Of a stretch of DNA of 64,000 nucleotides, positions 1 through 12,500 are shown piece after piece. Every line of letters starts with the position of its first letter. Positions within the stretch are counted from its first letter, which is position 1. The notes beneath the pieces are model-generated. The model was not told the DNA's origin, did no database searches, and was given only the letters and a program-made list of their open reading frames with translations. The DNA lies in the NCBI RefSeq assembly GCF_011075055.1, contig NC_058137.1, positions 25,033,463 to 25,097,462 of the forward strand, in the 5' to 3' direction. The DNA is from Mangifera indica. Lineage: Eukaryota; Streptophyta; Magnoliopsida; Sapindales; Anacardiaceae. Both the position numbers and the translations under genes were made by a program.

Positions 1-2810
1 TATTATTTTTTTAGTAAAGTATTACAGACGATATCTCATATTAAGCATATATATATATATATAATATTTTATATTTTTCACGTATCTAAATTTTATGTTG
101 ATATTTTTACAAAACACATTTTCCACCATTCACATTCCAACCATATAATTTCTGTATCATGTTTTTTAGTTTCCGTATTTATTAACTAGAATTGAAGGTC
201 ATATGTTATTAGAGTATTGGTGACATTTATGTTAATGAATTTGAGAAATAATAAGATATAAGATTAATCTTATCAAAATCTGAATCTGTTTCCTCGTCAA
301 AGGTCCAACGAAAAACAAAGAACAATTTCACACATCTTGATCAGCATCACATCACATCTCTTTTGAAAAGTGTATTTCTCAGATGAAATACAATTATAAT
401 ATATAGTTAGCTCATACCTTAAAATATATCTTATTATATATCATCCTGTCCCTGCTTTACGTATAAATCAAGTCAAATTCTTGTTCCCATATGCCCTATT
501 TTGTGCCATGTACGTTGACATTATGAAGAGGATGCTCCTAGAGTTCCATCACAAGGGTCATTCAATTGGACCTCCATATATAAAGGAAATTCACTTTTAA
601 GCTACTTTCTACACATTTGACTTGATTAATTGATTACAAGCCTATTAATGATTTTATTCTGAATATATTTATAAATAATTCTAAATATATTCACTTTTTT
701 ATACAGATTGATGCAGTATAAAATTAATGGATACAAAATTAACTCAATAAATACTAATAATAAAACTATTTATACATATTTTGAATATATAAATAGACAT
801 ATATTTAATGTATATCATCATGTAATTAAATAATTTTGAATTAAGAATAAAGTAACACTCAATCACGTGATAACACATAAAAAAATGTACTTATTTATGT
901 ACTGAAAATGGGTAGATATAGTATTACTCAAATACTAATTAATTTGGATAAATGATACATTAATTATATAAGTAGTATCAATTAAATTATACGTACATAT
1001 TTTTTATACACAAATTATTTGTCATTATATGGTTGAATTATTTTGAATTAAAGATCAAATAATATAAATCATATAATAATATATCATCTATATACTTAAA
1101 TTATACACAAAAAATATATACATATAGTATTATTCAAATAGTATTACCTTGTATTAGTCTCCATTATTAATTCATTACACACATCATCTGTAATCACAAC
1201 AACTTCACTCTCAATATGTAAATTTTCTCATCCAAATATCTTTAGTTTAGAATCTCTCTCTTGCAGTAAGCAACCATAATATAATAATTTAACAATATCA
1301 TATGTACCTAATCTTAAGTATTTAATTATTATATATTTATATGGTGTATTATTACGATTATATATTATTTTATTTTTAATTTAAAATAATTCAATCATAT
1401 GATAATATATATCCGAAAGTAGATACAATTCAGATTGATTCCCTGATGTTGTCAATCATGCAGTCCTTGTTTTGTTCCCCACTCCATTTTATGAACTAGC
1501 CGCCTTAATTTATAGTATAATGTTCTCCCTTCATTACCACCTGTCAATTTCATGTAATTCTTTAACATAAGCTTTTAGTGACTGCTATATATCTCTTCTC
1601 ATTATCCATTAACAATATATAAGTATTAGAGAATGTTTTAGCACTTTATTAGGTAAATAAATTAAAATAATTATAAAAAAAATTATATGTACTCACTTTA
1701 TATATAAAAATAAATAGATATATAAATTATTGGCCCCCCTTAATTTCGAAAAATTTGCAGTTTTGTATATGTAAAATATTAATATAATCCTTAAAATTTT
1801 CGTTAACTCTTTTAAATTTTTTTATTTCTTTATTCACTCTAATATATTTTACTTTTATTCAATATTAACCTTTTTTAATTTTATTTCTAGGTCAACCACT
1901 GATACACCCGGACCTTGTTGATAAATTATGCTTTGACGAGCATATAACCTAATCTTTCAGCTGCGGCATCTAAATCTAAAATAAGAAATGAAGGCATTTG
2001 CATATGTATATATGCCGACTGAATTAAAGATTAATTCCTTCAACTTCAACTACCCTTTCAAAGTAATTGCTGATTGAACTCTTATATATTCTTTGTCATA
2101 TATAATCCATTTTTTGCTCCACTTTAATTATAATACTTGATATCTCATGGATTTCAGAAGCGATTCCCCACAGAAGTGCTTCTGGCAAATATTCGATCGT
2201 CTCGATCACTTCTCTCTTCTTTTGTGCAATGCTCATTCTTTCATTCTCTTTGATCGCCATTTGGATTCATGCCCTTCACGTAACCATTTCTAGAACTGAA
2301 ATATTTACTACTTCTGATTCTCTTCAACCCTTTAGTGTTGTTATATGGCACCAGCCATTGAGAATCCAAGGCCGAAAAGCACTTCCTTTTTGGGTTGCAG
2401 CTTGCTGCACAAGTGATAAGATAGACAAACTGTTCCATGGTATATTTTCACAATTTATGAATACTTCTCTAAATCATTTCCAGAATGTGAGTATGTTCGG
2501 ATAAGTAAGCTTAATGAATCCTAATAATTGAGGGTATGTACCCTTCATTTTCTAGGACAGTCCTATCGAGTTCTTACTTTATTGTTTGATGCTAACCCAA
2601 TATGGAGAAATATGTTTGCAGAAAGAGGGGAAACAAATTCAGTCTTCCTTTTGCTTTTTGTCTGTCAATTATTACTTGATTCAATGGCTTACCCTACAGC
2701 TCCCAATAAAATGTCGAAGTTCAAGTCTTCACAACGTTATATTGGAAAGTTGATAAAGATGAGGAAGACCAGATAAAGGCTAACCGAATTTGACTCAAGT
2801 CTACTATTTG
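1..2810. repeat. First copy of a modular repeat unit (blocks P, Q, R, S, T)
   Basis: This stretch holds no recognisable intact gene. It is made of five blocks that recur further on. P (about 1-660, with AATCTTATCAAAATCTGAAT near 266) recurs partly at 3470-3790 and fully at 4860-6140. Q (about 1140-1570, with GTTCCCCACTCC and ACTAGCC) recurs at 4400-4680 and 6350-6790. R (1890-2125, with GACCTTGTTGATAAATTATG) recurs at 7070-7320 and 15215-16370. S (2150-2460) recurs at 7770-8100 and 16855-17260. T (2510-2810) has six more copies. AT-rich MITE-like sequence fills 700-1130, 1310-1400 and 1620-1720. The block borders are estimates by eye. Confidence 0.6.
2229..2504 (+). pseudogene. Module S copy 1, ORF-like remnant with a hydrophobic N-terminus
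   Basis: An ATG-initiated ORF begins MLILSFSLIAIWIHALHV, which has the look of a signal peptide. The following reading frame drifts away from the two other copies, at 7821 and 16919. A segment readable as APAIENPRPKS in one frame corresponds to TPAVENPRPES in the copy at 16919, so the three share ancestry, but frame and length differ in each. I recognise no family. It may be a decayed exon of a small secreted protein gene, or non-coding repeat with a chance ORF. Confidence 0.25.
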
Positions 2811-3415
2811 CTCATCAGTTAGCTCATTTACATCATCAATACAATTACAGCATAAATATATACTTATTCATGTGCATCATATAATTAGATAATTTTAAAT
2901 TAAAAATAAAATAATATCTAAACATAATATAACACATATAAATATATATAATTATATATCTAAAATAAATATATATAATATTTTAAAAAAATTATATATA
3001 TTTAAAATATAATTAGATATATAAATAATATATTATTATTATTTTTAACTTAATAACTTAATAATTTCTAATCAAATAATATACCCTTTTGGAATTCTTC
3101 TATTTATTTTTTTATTTGTTTGCTTTGTATCGAATCAGTAAATAGTACAAGGATAGAGTAAATAATAAAATAAAATTATACAAAAATCATCTAGAAGTCA
3201 CTCTTTCTAAATCCTTACTGGCAAAATTTTCCTTTAAAGACTGATACCATTAAATTCATACTTTATCTAATAAAAGCTTAAATGAATTTCCAAAATATTA
3301 TAAGACAAATGATTTATATAGAATAACGTTATATGTATAAATAATAATATATTATTATATAATTAAATAATTTAAAATTAAAAATAAAATAATATTTAAT
3401 TATATAATAATATAT

Positions 3416-3469
<54 letters not shown>
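2811..3469. repeat. AT-rich intergenic DNA with palindromic MITE-like copies and an AT microsatellite
   Basis: No gene is visible. 2850-3080 and 3300-3420 contain members of the dispersed AT-rich family (core like TTTAAATTAAAAATAAAATA, flanked by inverted AT arms). An uninterrupted (AT)n tract runs at about 3420-3456, followed by an oligo-T run. Confidence 0.5.
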
Positions 3470-3471
<2 letters not shown>

Positions 3472-6400
3472 GAAAGTGATGACGGTTCGTAGTGACATGT
3501 CAGCATCACATTTGCATATTTACGTCTCTTTTGTAAAGCGTATTTCTGAGATGAAATACAATTATAATATATAGTTAGCTTATACCTTTAAATTTAGCTT
3601 AATTATTTATCATATTGCCCTAGCTTTACGTCCAAATCAAGTCAAATTTTTGTTCCCATATGCCCTATTTTATGCTATATACGTTGAAATTACATAGAGG
3701 GGGCTGATAGAGTTCATCACAAAGGAAATTCACTTTTAATCTACTTTCCAGACATTTGACTTGATTAATCAATTACAATAATTTTTTGCGAAATTAATTG
3801 ATTAACTTATATACAAATTTAACTCATTAAATACTAATGAATACGGATAAATGATTTTTTGATTTGCATAAGTAGTTTGTGCATGTAACATCAGTCTAGT
3901 TTGTGCATTGTGCATATATATAATTTTATGCACAATTAATGATATAAACTAAATTTAAAGTGAATTTATTCAAGCTCGAAACGAGCTTTATTCGAACGAG
4001 TGTGAAAACAAACATGAGGTAAATGAACACAAATCTAAATACAAACTAGAGAGTAGTAGGAAAAACGAACCTGAATCTGAACTCAAACAGAGGCATGTTT
4101 GACTCACAAGCTGAATACGACTCGCATTATTATAAAAAATTTTAAAAAAAATGACATCGTTTAAGAGAGTCAAGTGAAACATCTCATGTGAACCAAAACC
4201 CAGTTTGCCCTGTTTATACAAACTTGAGTCATACATAAATTCGTAAATCAAGAAACGAGTTGAGCACGAATAGATGTTTTTCCATGTTTGACAAACTCGA
4301 GCAAAAAATGAGCCAAGCCCACTTGAAAATGAGTTAAAAATGAGTTTCACCTTGTTTAGACTCAATTTGACTTAAGTCTAACTCTATATATCACCATGTG
4401 ATTAAAGCAAATTTACTATCAATATATAAGATTTCTCATCCACGTATCTTTAGTCTGTACTCTCTCTTTCACAGTTAGCAGCTATAATATAAGATCTTAT
4501 TGATGCATAATTTATTTATTTATTTATTACATGCATGTCCCTTGTTTGTTCCCCCATTGAATTTTTTAAACTAGCCACCTTTTCTTTTATAGTGCAATGT
4601 TCTCCCTTCGTTGTCAATCGTTAACCACCTTTTATAGTGCATTTAGTAAGTGCTGTCAATCTCTCCTCATTGCATCAATGACACATAATATTTTTTATTT
4701 TTTATTTAAAATAATTCAATTATATAATAATATTTTATTATTTATATACATACTGTCAAGTGACGGAATAAGAAAAATTAACTATCAAGATTTATTAATC
4801 GACTATATTATAGGTTTAACACTATAATCGAATATTGATATTGCATTAATGATGTGTTAAATTAAATATGTACATACATATTCTATATTTTTTAAGTACC
4901 CAAATTTTATAATCATATTTTTACAAAACCCACTTTTCACCATTTGTGTTTTTAAATGTATTATTTTTATACCTTTTTTTTTTTTTATTCTTATATTTAC
5001 TAATTAAAGTCCGAAGTTATCATTATTGTATGCTGTAAGAGTATAATTAGTGATATTTATGCTAATGAATTTGAGAAATAATAAGATCTAAGATTAATCT
5101 TATCAAAATCTGAATCTGGTTTCCCGTTGAAGGTCCAACCGAAAACAAAGAACAAAATCACTCTGCGTGATCGGCATCACATCTGCATATTTACGTCTCT
5201 TTTGTAAAGTGTACTTCTCAGATGAAATGTTAAGTAATTAAACAATTATAATTTATACTTAGCTTTTACCTTAACCTGTCTCTTAATTATATATCATATT
5301 ATCCTAGCTTTATTTGCACTGTGCGTTGAACACGTCTAATCAGGTCAAATTTTTGTTCTCATACGTAGAGGTTGATATGAACTAAGTCAAATTCAAACAT
5401 CTCCTGACTCAAAAAATAGTTTGGTTCAATTTTTTTAAAATAATATTAAAGATAATTTAAGTTCGATTTGAATAAAAATGATCCAATTTGAGTTTAACTT
5501 AAATTTATAATTTAAATTCATAACTTGAATATATGTCTAATATTTATTGTTTAAATTTGTAACTCATTGATAAAACAATATCATTTAATAATAGTTTATA
5601 TAATTCGAATCAAATCACGAGTCAAGTTTAAATCAAATTGAATCATCTATCTAGCTTGTTAGTCAAACCAAACCGAACTCTCTCTAACTCGAGTTCAGTT
5701 AAGTTTTAAAATGAGTTAAATCTTTTAACTCAAATTTGGTTTATATTCAAACTAAACGTATTCAAATCGAGTTAACTTTTGAACCTAAATCAGTTTGATT
5801 TAAGTTCAACACTATCCATATACTTTACTTTATATTATTAATAAAATTGTACGTATATATTTTTAATATATAACTTAAATATATAAATAATTTATAATGA
5901 TGTAATTAAATAATTTTAAATTAAAAATAATATAATATGGTATTATGCTATGGTAAAAATTTTATACTTCGCACAATTTTGTATTTTTGCCAAACAAAGA
6001 AAGTCGACATAATATAGGGGATGCGCCTCGAGTTCCATCACAAAGGTCATTTAATTAGATCCCGATGTACAAGGGAAATTCACTTTTAATCTAATTTCTA
6101 GAGCCACGTCTGACTTGATTGATTAATTACAAGCCTATTAACTATTTTATTTAAATCACTATATTGTATGCAGAATGAGATAAATTTTAAATTTAATGAT
6201 ATTTATCAATAAATATTAAATAGTACAAAAATTAGTGGATAAATATACATATACAAAATAAATTCAATAAACACTAATTAGTAGGGATAAATGACGTGAT
6301 AATAATAATAAAAATGTATTATATTAGTATGTTTGAGTAGTTCGTCTACGTAAATACTCTGTGTTAGTATGCATTATTGATTCATTAAAGATGATAATTT

Positions 6401-6777
6401 TCTAACTTCGGAAAGGGCATTTTGAAAATTTGACAAGTGAAAGAGATAGAGATATGTTTATGATAAGAGCAAATTCAATATTTGTATATAAAAAAAATAT
6501 GAATTTAAGTTTTTTTTAATGATATATTAAAATTATATTCATAAGTTATAATTTAATTATTATTATACAATTAGTTATTGAATTTATAATTTATTCTACT
6601 TTACCAAAATATGTATTCAAATAAAATAATATTATATAATTTAATATTATTTTATATTTAATTTTAAATTAACGAACTATATGAAGAGATATAAATTACA
6701 TGCATACCTTGGTTTGTTCCCCGGTCAATTTTATAAACTAGCCAGCTTATTTTATAGTATAATGTCTCCCTTCATTA

Positions 6778-6832
<55 letters not shown>

Positions 6833-7070
6833 GACGTTTTTAAACATTTGATTAAGTAAATAATTTAAGATAAGAATAATATTATATTTATTTATTTTTA
6901 AAAATATATATGAGTATATATTTATATATATTATTAAGTGATTAAATATTATTTTATTTTTAATTTAAAATTACTTATTTATATGATAACAAATATAAAT
7001 ATTTATTTATTTATATATTTAAAATAAATATACATAACTTTATTATAAAAATATTAAGAAATTCTCTCAC
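3470..7070. repeat. Further copies of modules P and Q, with an oligopurine/AACTCGA-rich insert
   Basis: P2 (about 3470-3790) and P3 (about 4860-6140) match the start of the window; Q2 (4400-4680) and Q3 (6350-6790) match 1140-1570. P3 is interrupted at about 5365-5830 by a low-complexity segment rich in GAGTT/AACTC motifs. The same type of sequence occurs at 3970-4380, 13830-14180 and 22830-23110, so it is itself a dispersed repeat. Open frames here (for example 3988-4365 minus) come from this repeat and are not supported as genes. Confidence 0.5.
6781..6827. repeat. AT dinucleotide microsatellite
   Basis: An uninterrupted TA/AT run of about 47 bp lies just downstream of module Q3. Confidence 0.85.
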
Positions 7071-7820
7071 CCCATAGTTGGTAGGTAGCCCGACCTTGTT
7101 GATAAATTATGCTTTGACCACCATTAAAAAAAAAAAGAAAAACTAATTTGTCGGCTGCGGCTTTGCATATGCATAAATGCCGACTGAATTAAAAGCTCTG
7201 CAAGATAAATTCCTTCCACTTCAACTTCAACTGGCCTCACAAAGTAAGTGCATTACACCCCAAGTGCTTACTTGACACTCATTCTTTATTATATATGATG
7301 CTTGTTTGGCTCCACTTCAAGGGATATTTGGTTTGGGAAAAACCGAAAGCTTATGTTGAAAATAGATTAGTTTAAAAATTATTAAGTATAAATTATTATT
7401 ATATTTGATAAAATTTGATAAAAATATATAGATATAAATAATTATTATGTTTGATAAAAAATAATAAAATAATACTAATATATTATTTTATTTAAATATT
7501 ATTAGGTATAATTATTTTAAAATATTTTTTATATTATTTGTCATATTAATTAAAATAAAATTATTTTTATCTTAAGAAATTAATAAATAAAAATATGATT
7601 ATAATAAAATCAAAATTATATTAATAATATTTTAATAACTAAGGTAGAGGTGATAATTAGATTATATCTTATATTACTGTCGTATCGTTGTTAGTAATAG
7701 AATATTACTAAAATTTTTCATTATTTATAAAACAAATAAAATAATATATGTAATAAAAAATATATTATCAGAGCAGCGATTCCCTGTGGAAGTGCTTTGG
7801 GCAAATATTCTTTTGCGCAA

Positions 7821-8090
7821 TGCTCATTGATCTTTCATTCTCTTTGATCGCCATTTGGATTCATGTCCTTAACATACAAATTGGAGCTACAAAACAATAA
7901 CCAACTGCAGGACTGAAATATTTACTTCTTTGATTCTCCTCAAGCCTGTAGTAAATGCTATATATATGGCAGCAGCCCTTAAGAATCCAAGACCGAAAGC
8001 CATATATATTTTACAGCTGAAATCAGCTCTTACTTTGCTTAATGAAGATAGACAAATTGTTCCATGGTATATTTTCACAATTTATGAATA
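7821..8090 (+). pseudogene. Module S copy 2, interrupted ORF-like remnant
   Basis: It begins with an ATG and a hydrophobic stretch almost identical to that at 16919 (LSFSLIAIWIHVLNIQ) and hits an in-frame stop after about 20 codons. A downstream frame reading AAALKNPRPKAIYILQ parallels the copy at 16919-17254, so an open frame has probably been broken here. The function is unknown. The next 150 bp (8100-8250) is a purine-rich segment also present at 17270-17400. Confidence 0.25.
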
Positions 8091-11000
8091 AATTTTATAT
8101 TTTATTGCAATAGGAGAAAACACATTATCCATGTCATGCATTGGGGTTTCTTCGTCTTTGGCTACAAAGGGAGAAAAATGAGATGAAGATGATCTCAATC
8201 GAAGTTCTGTCACTGGAGAAGAAAGGAAAAGATTGAAACCTTATAGAGAAAATATAATTTTTTAAAGTTTAATTCTAAAAGAAATTATTAATTTTATAAA
8301 CTTAAAAGAGAAATGGATAATATTTTATTATTTTTAATATATTACTGTTAAATAACAATTTTTTGGGTGAAACTTCAGGTTCAAGTAAGTGTTTGGATTT
8401 TCAATACTTAACTAGTATCAGTTTAGAAATGCAACAAACTTTGGGTGGGAATAAGTCCTTTGACTTATTATATACTTTAAACCTAATTGAACAATGTTAT
8501 GTATACATATTTTTTATACATAATATGAATACATAAATGATATGACATCATATGATTGGATGTTAATTTATTCTTAATTATTTAAAATCACATAATAACT
8601 TGATGATATATTAATTGTGTATCAAAATTATATACAAAAAAAATACGTATAGTCTTATTGAAACTGAGTTTACTTCTATCCAACATTGAACCACGATACT
8701 ATGCTTTATAAAAAAATTTATGTTTCATTTTTATAACATTTTGGTGCATGATATGATATATGTTACCACATCTTCGTTACTATTTTAGAAATATAAGTTT
8801 TTTTATAAGTAATATTATATGTTAATATTTTAAATATATATATCTTATAATTAATAATGATGTATATCAAATATATATTTATATATTTATATATTTAAAA
8901 TAAAAATATATAATTTTATTATATTCGGATAAAATGATACAAAATTAAGCAAAATGAATCCTAAGAACTGGGGGTACGTGGCCTTCATTTTCTAATGCAG
9001 TCCCACTTGCTTTATTGTTTGATGTGGATCCAACATGGACAAATATATTTGGAAAAAGAGGGGAAGCAAATTCTGTGATTTCCTTTTGCTTGTTGTCTAT
9101 CAATTATTTGAGGAAGACCTGATAAGGGCAAACCGAATTTGACAAGTCAACTAATTGTTTTTTAATTTAATTTTAACTTTAAAAGAAAAAAATTATAGGG
9201 TTTATGGTTAGTTAGATAACTTAGTCTGCTGACCAGGTACTTAGTTAATAAATTTTTAAAAATTAATTAATTAATTAGGTGCTTAATCGGTTGAGTAATC
9301 ATTTGATCAATAATTTTTTTAAAAATAAATAAATTAATTAGACATTTTGTTAGTTGACCAACAACTAATTGGATGTTTAGCTAGTTGACCAACAACTAGA
9401 CCAATCTTTCTATTATCAAAATCGTTAAAAATTTTTATATTTTTATCATATATTTCATCTTTAACTAAGAGAATGGGTAAGTTTTATATCTTGATTAGAT
9501 AAGTTTATGTTTGACTGAATACGTATAAAACATAAAAATATTTTAGATATTTTATATTTTAGATTATATATATATAATAAAAAATAGTATATATATATAT
9601 ATATAATAGAGAAAAAATAGATTATTTTAATTAATATCCAATTAATTACCCTATTAGCTATTATATAACCAATAAAAATATATATTCAAATTATTAATAT
9701 AAATTTGATTATAAATGATAATACGATTATTATATTAGTATATAATATTAAATTAAAAATAAAATAATATTTAATCATATAATGATAATTATATTATCAT
9801 TTATAATTAAGTTTATATCCATTATTTATATTAATAAAATTATATACATAATTTTATATATAAATAACGAAGTATTATTATTTGATTATGTATTATTATA
9901 TCTTTAATTTTTAATTATTAAATCATATGATGACAAATTATTATTTGTACATAAAAGTTGTACATACAATACAATTCTATTTATATACATAATGTTACAT
10001 TTTTATAACAATTAAATTATATATATACACTTTTAAAACATTATTTATGTATACAGATGATGTATCATCATATAATTAGATAATTTTGAATTAAAAATAA
10101 AATAATATCTAATTATATAATAATATATTATCCATATATTCAAATTTTATATAAAAAATATGTGTTCATAACATTATTCAACCTCCATTAATAAATAAAC
10201 TGATCTTGTAAAAATTTGAAAAACTATTATAAGACCTCAATCCTTGTTAAAAAGACCCGTTCGGTTTTTTTACCAAGTCTTTGTTGTTCTAAGAGCTAAT
10301 TGAATTAATTTTTATCAAAATTGAGTTATTTAAAAACTAAAAGCTTATTAATGGTAATGATGAATTATAATTTACTGTTCTCATTTATTCAATTAAAATT
10401 TACATTTTCAAAAGAAACGAAATTTATGAATAAATTTGGTATAAAAAATTACAATAAAATTATATATATTTATTTTAAGTATATAAATAAATATATATTT
10501 GATATATATTATAATATAATTATATAATTTTGAGTTAATTTAAGGGTATTAAAAACTAGTTAACTAAACTGATTTGTCAATTTTCCTAATCAAACTAAAT
10601 TTTCAGTTTAGAGAAAATTATAAGCTAAAACCAAACTAATTTAAAAATTAATAAATTTTAAGCCTAATAAAAAATATTAATTAATCAAACCAAATTTTTA
10701 GTTAACAAATTTTAAACGAAATTTTAAAATATTATCCTATTTTATTTTTTAAAATACATTCAATATTTTATTCAATTTTAAAAAAATCTATTTACTCCGA
10801 TTAACCAATTTTGAAAATTAAACAAACCAATTATCAAACAAAAAAATTGGTATTTTTATATTATTAAATTGGTATTTAAATCAATCTTTTAAATAATATC
10901 TTTTTTATTTAGTTTTTTAAAAATATATTTAATTTAATTAAAAAAAATTAAATATTAATAAAATAATATTTAATTGCATTATATATATATATATTCAAAA

Positions 11001-11206
11001 TATATTCGGACGGTATTACTATAAAAAAGATTAAAAGTAAAAGAAATCAGGATATGTCCAGTCTGACGCCTTTCCAGCCATCAAGGGCAATCAGAGTGAG
11101 ACAATAATGAAAAAAGAACTGGGGTATTTCTACGGAAGTCGTATACATTTTCTTTGACTGAATTTTTTTTTTGTATATTATTGGACAGACAAGTGTCACC
11201 TCAAGC

Positions 11207-11213
11207 ATAAATA
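11207..11213 (+). promoter_or_regulatory. TATA-like element upstream of small gene copy 1
   Basis: ATAAATA lies about 90 bp before the ATG, within a block conserved at 20227 (copy 2) and similar to ATAAAATA at 26231 (copy 3). Conservation of this position in all three copies supports a real core promoter. Confidence 0.5.
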
Positions 11214-11301
11214 GGTCCCACTTCCATATTATAAATCCTAGCATGTTTTAACCACTTGGAACTCACAGCAATCTTTACAGGTCTTCTCTCTTCCTTCTAC
11301 C

Positions 11302-11699
11302 ATGGCTCTCTCAGTCGTCTCAGCCACCTTCATCACCATGCCAAAGGCCAACCTTCAACTCCCCATTTACAAGCCACAACAGCATCGAAAAAATATCATC
11401 ATGTACGTACGCTATGTTGATTAATTTATCAGAAACTTTTATTTGATCACATCATCCATCTGTGCTTTAATTTAAAATGTTTTTGCATGTCTCATAATTT
11501 TCTTTTCGTTCTTTTGCCCAGAAATTGTGATAAACATAGTCGACCGCCGGTGAAGGGAGGAGGCGGCGGAAAAACCAACGGTGAGAAAAAGAAGATGACC
11601 ACTTCAGACGGCGGGAGAATCTCGAACGCTCCTCCTGCTGTGAAGGAAACTCAAGAGAAAAGCAAACCAAAACATCATGAAGGTTCTTCAGAGGCTTGA
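11302..11699 (+). CDS. Small two-exon gene, copy 1 (92 aa, unrecognised, C-terminus shortened)
   Basis: Exon 1 is 11302-11402 and exon 2 is 11522-11699. The 119-bp intron starts GTACGT and ends TTTTGCCCAG, and the joined frame is open. The protein starts MALSVVSATFITMPKA, a Ser/Thr/Ala-rich segment like a plastid transit peptide or weak signal. It continues as a Gly-rich, Lys-rich, apparently disordered tail (PPVKGGGGG, then SDGGRISNAPP and KPKHHEGSSE). The ATG has a good context (ACCATGG) and is conserved in the copies at 20322 and 26356. Compared with copy 2, a 17-nt deletion just before the end shifts the frame and stops translation after EGSSEA, removing about 18 residues. I do not recognise the family. 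Shared gene structure and mostly conservative differences argue for a real gene rather than a chance ORF. Confidence 0.6.
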
Positions 11700-12124
11700 T
11701 AAAGCAAAAGATCAGACTTCTGCAGACAAATCAAATGCTTCGTATTAAGTTGCGTTACTACATATCTCATAGGGCTTGGAGTTCTGTTAAGTTGATGACC
11801 ATGCATGCTGCATCTTGGAGTCTTTTTGCAGTGAGTCGAGTGTTTGAGTTTGTGTGTTTTTAAGAAGAATAAATGCAAATATATTGCAGATAAGAATAAA
11901 ATTTGGATGTGTGATGTGATCTGTTTCTCTCTCTCTCCAACCTTTTATTTGAAAATGTGGAAATCGAATCTTGTATTATATAAAATTAATTGTATATTGT
12001 TTTTATTTAATGTGAGAGTCTCTAGTTTTTAATATCATCCCTCAAATATAATCATTATAAATTATTAGACTTATTGTTTAACCGAATATATTGTTACTTG
12101 ATATACATAATCATTTTAGGGTGT

Positions 12125-12500
12125 TAGATCCTGTGCTCTAATACCATAAAAACTTTTAAACTTTTAACAATGAAAACGCTCTGGAAAGCTTTTCTTATTA
12201 ACCCAGGATTTCCAGAATACAATCAATTTATGGACAATAGTCATAACAGAGAGCTAACTAACTCACAACATCTAAACCGTAGATCGAAAACAGAAAAAAA
12301 CTAACAAGTGAGGAGCTCGTCTTGATCGTCCGATTGTCTGATTATCGCTTCAGTTTCATCAGAAGAAGCAGGTCAACGCTGCTGGAGTTAAACAAACTGA
12401 ACCCCAGCAGCAGGAATATTTTGTAAACTGAAAGTTAAAAGAGAGGCTAGGCTACCCCTTTATTGTACTAATAGCGTAGAAACGGTGCGTTTTAACTTTT
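12125..12500 (-). mobile_element. Copia-type LTR 3' part plus primer-binding site, fossil (copy A)
   Basis: On the minus strand the sequence runs as an LTR-like segment ending near 12165, followed by TGGTATTAGAGCACAGG. This closely resembles the initiator-tRNA-Met primer-binding site typical of plant copia retrotransposons (usually TGGTATCAGAGC). No gag or pol is visible beyond it, so only an LTR/PBS fragment survives. The same fragment lies at 21175-21530 in the duplicated block, so the insertion predates the duplication. Confidence 0.6.

Noticed and set aside
3988..4365. 125-codon minus-strand ORF
   Set aside because: It lies in a dispersed AACTCGA-rich repeat that also occurs near 5400, 13900 and 22900; no family resemblance.
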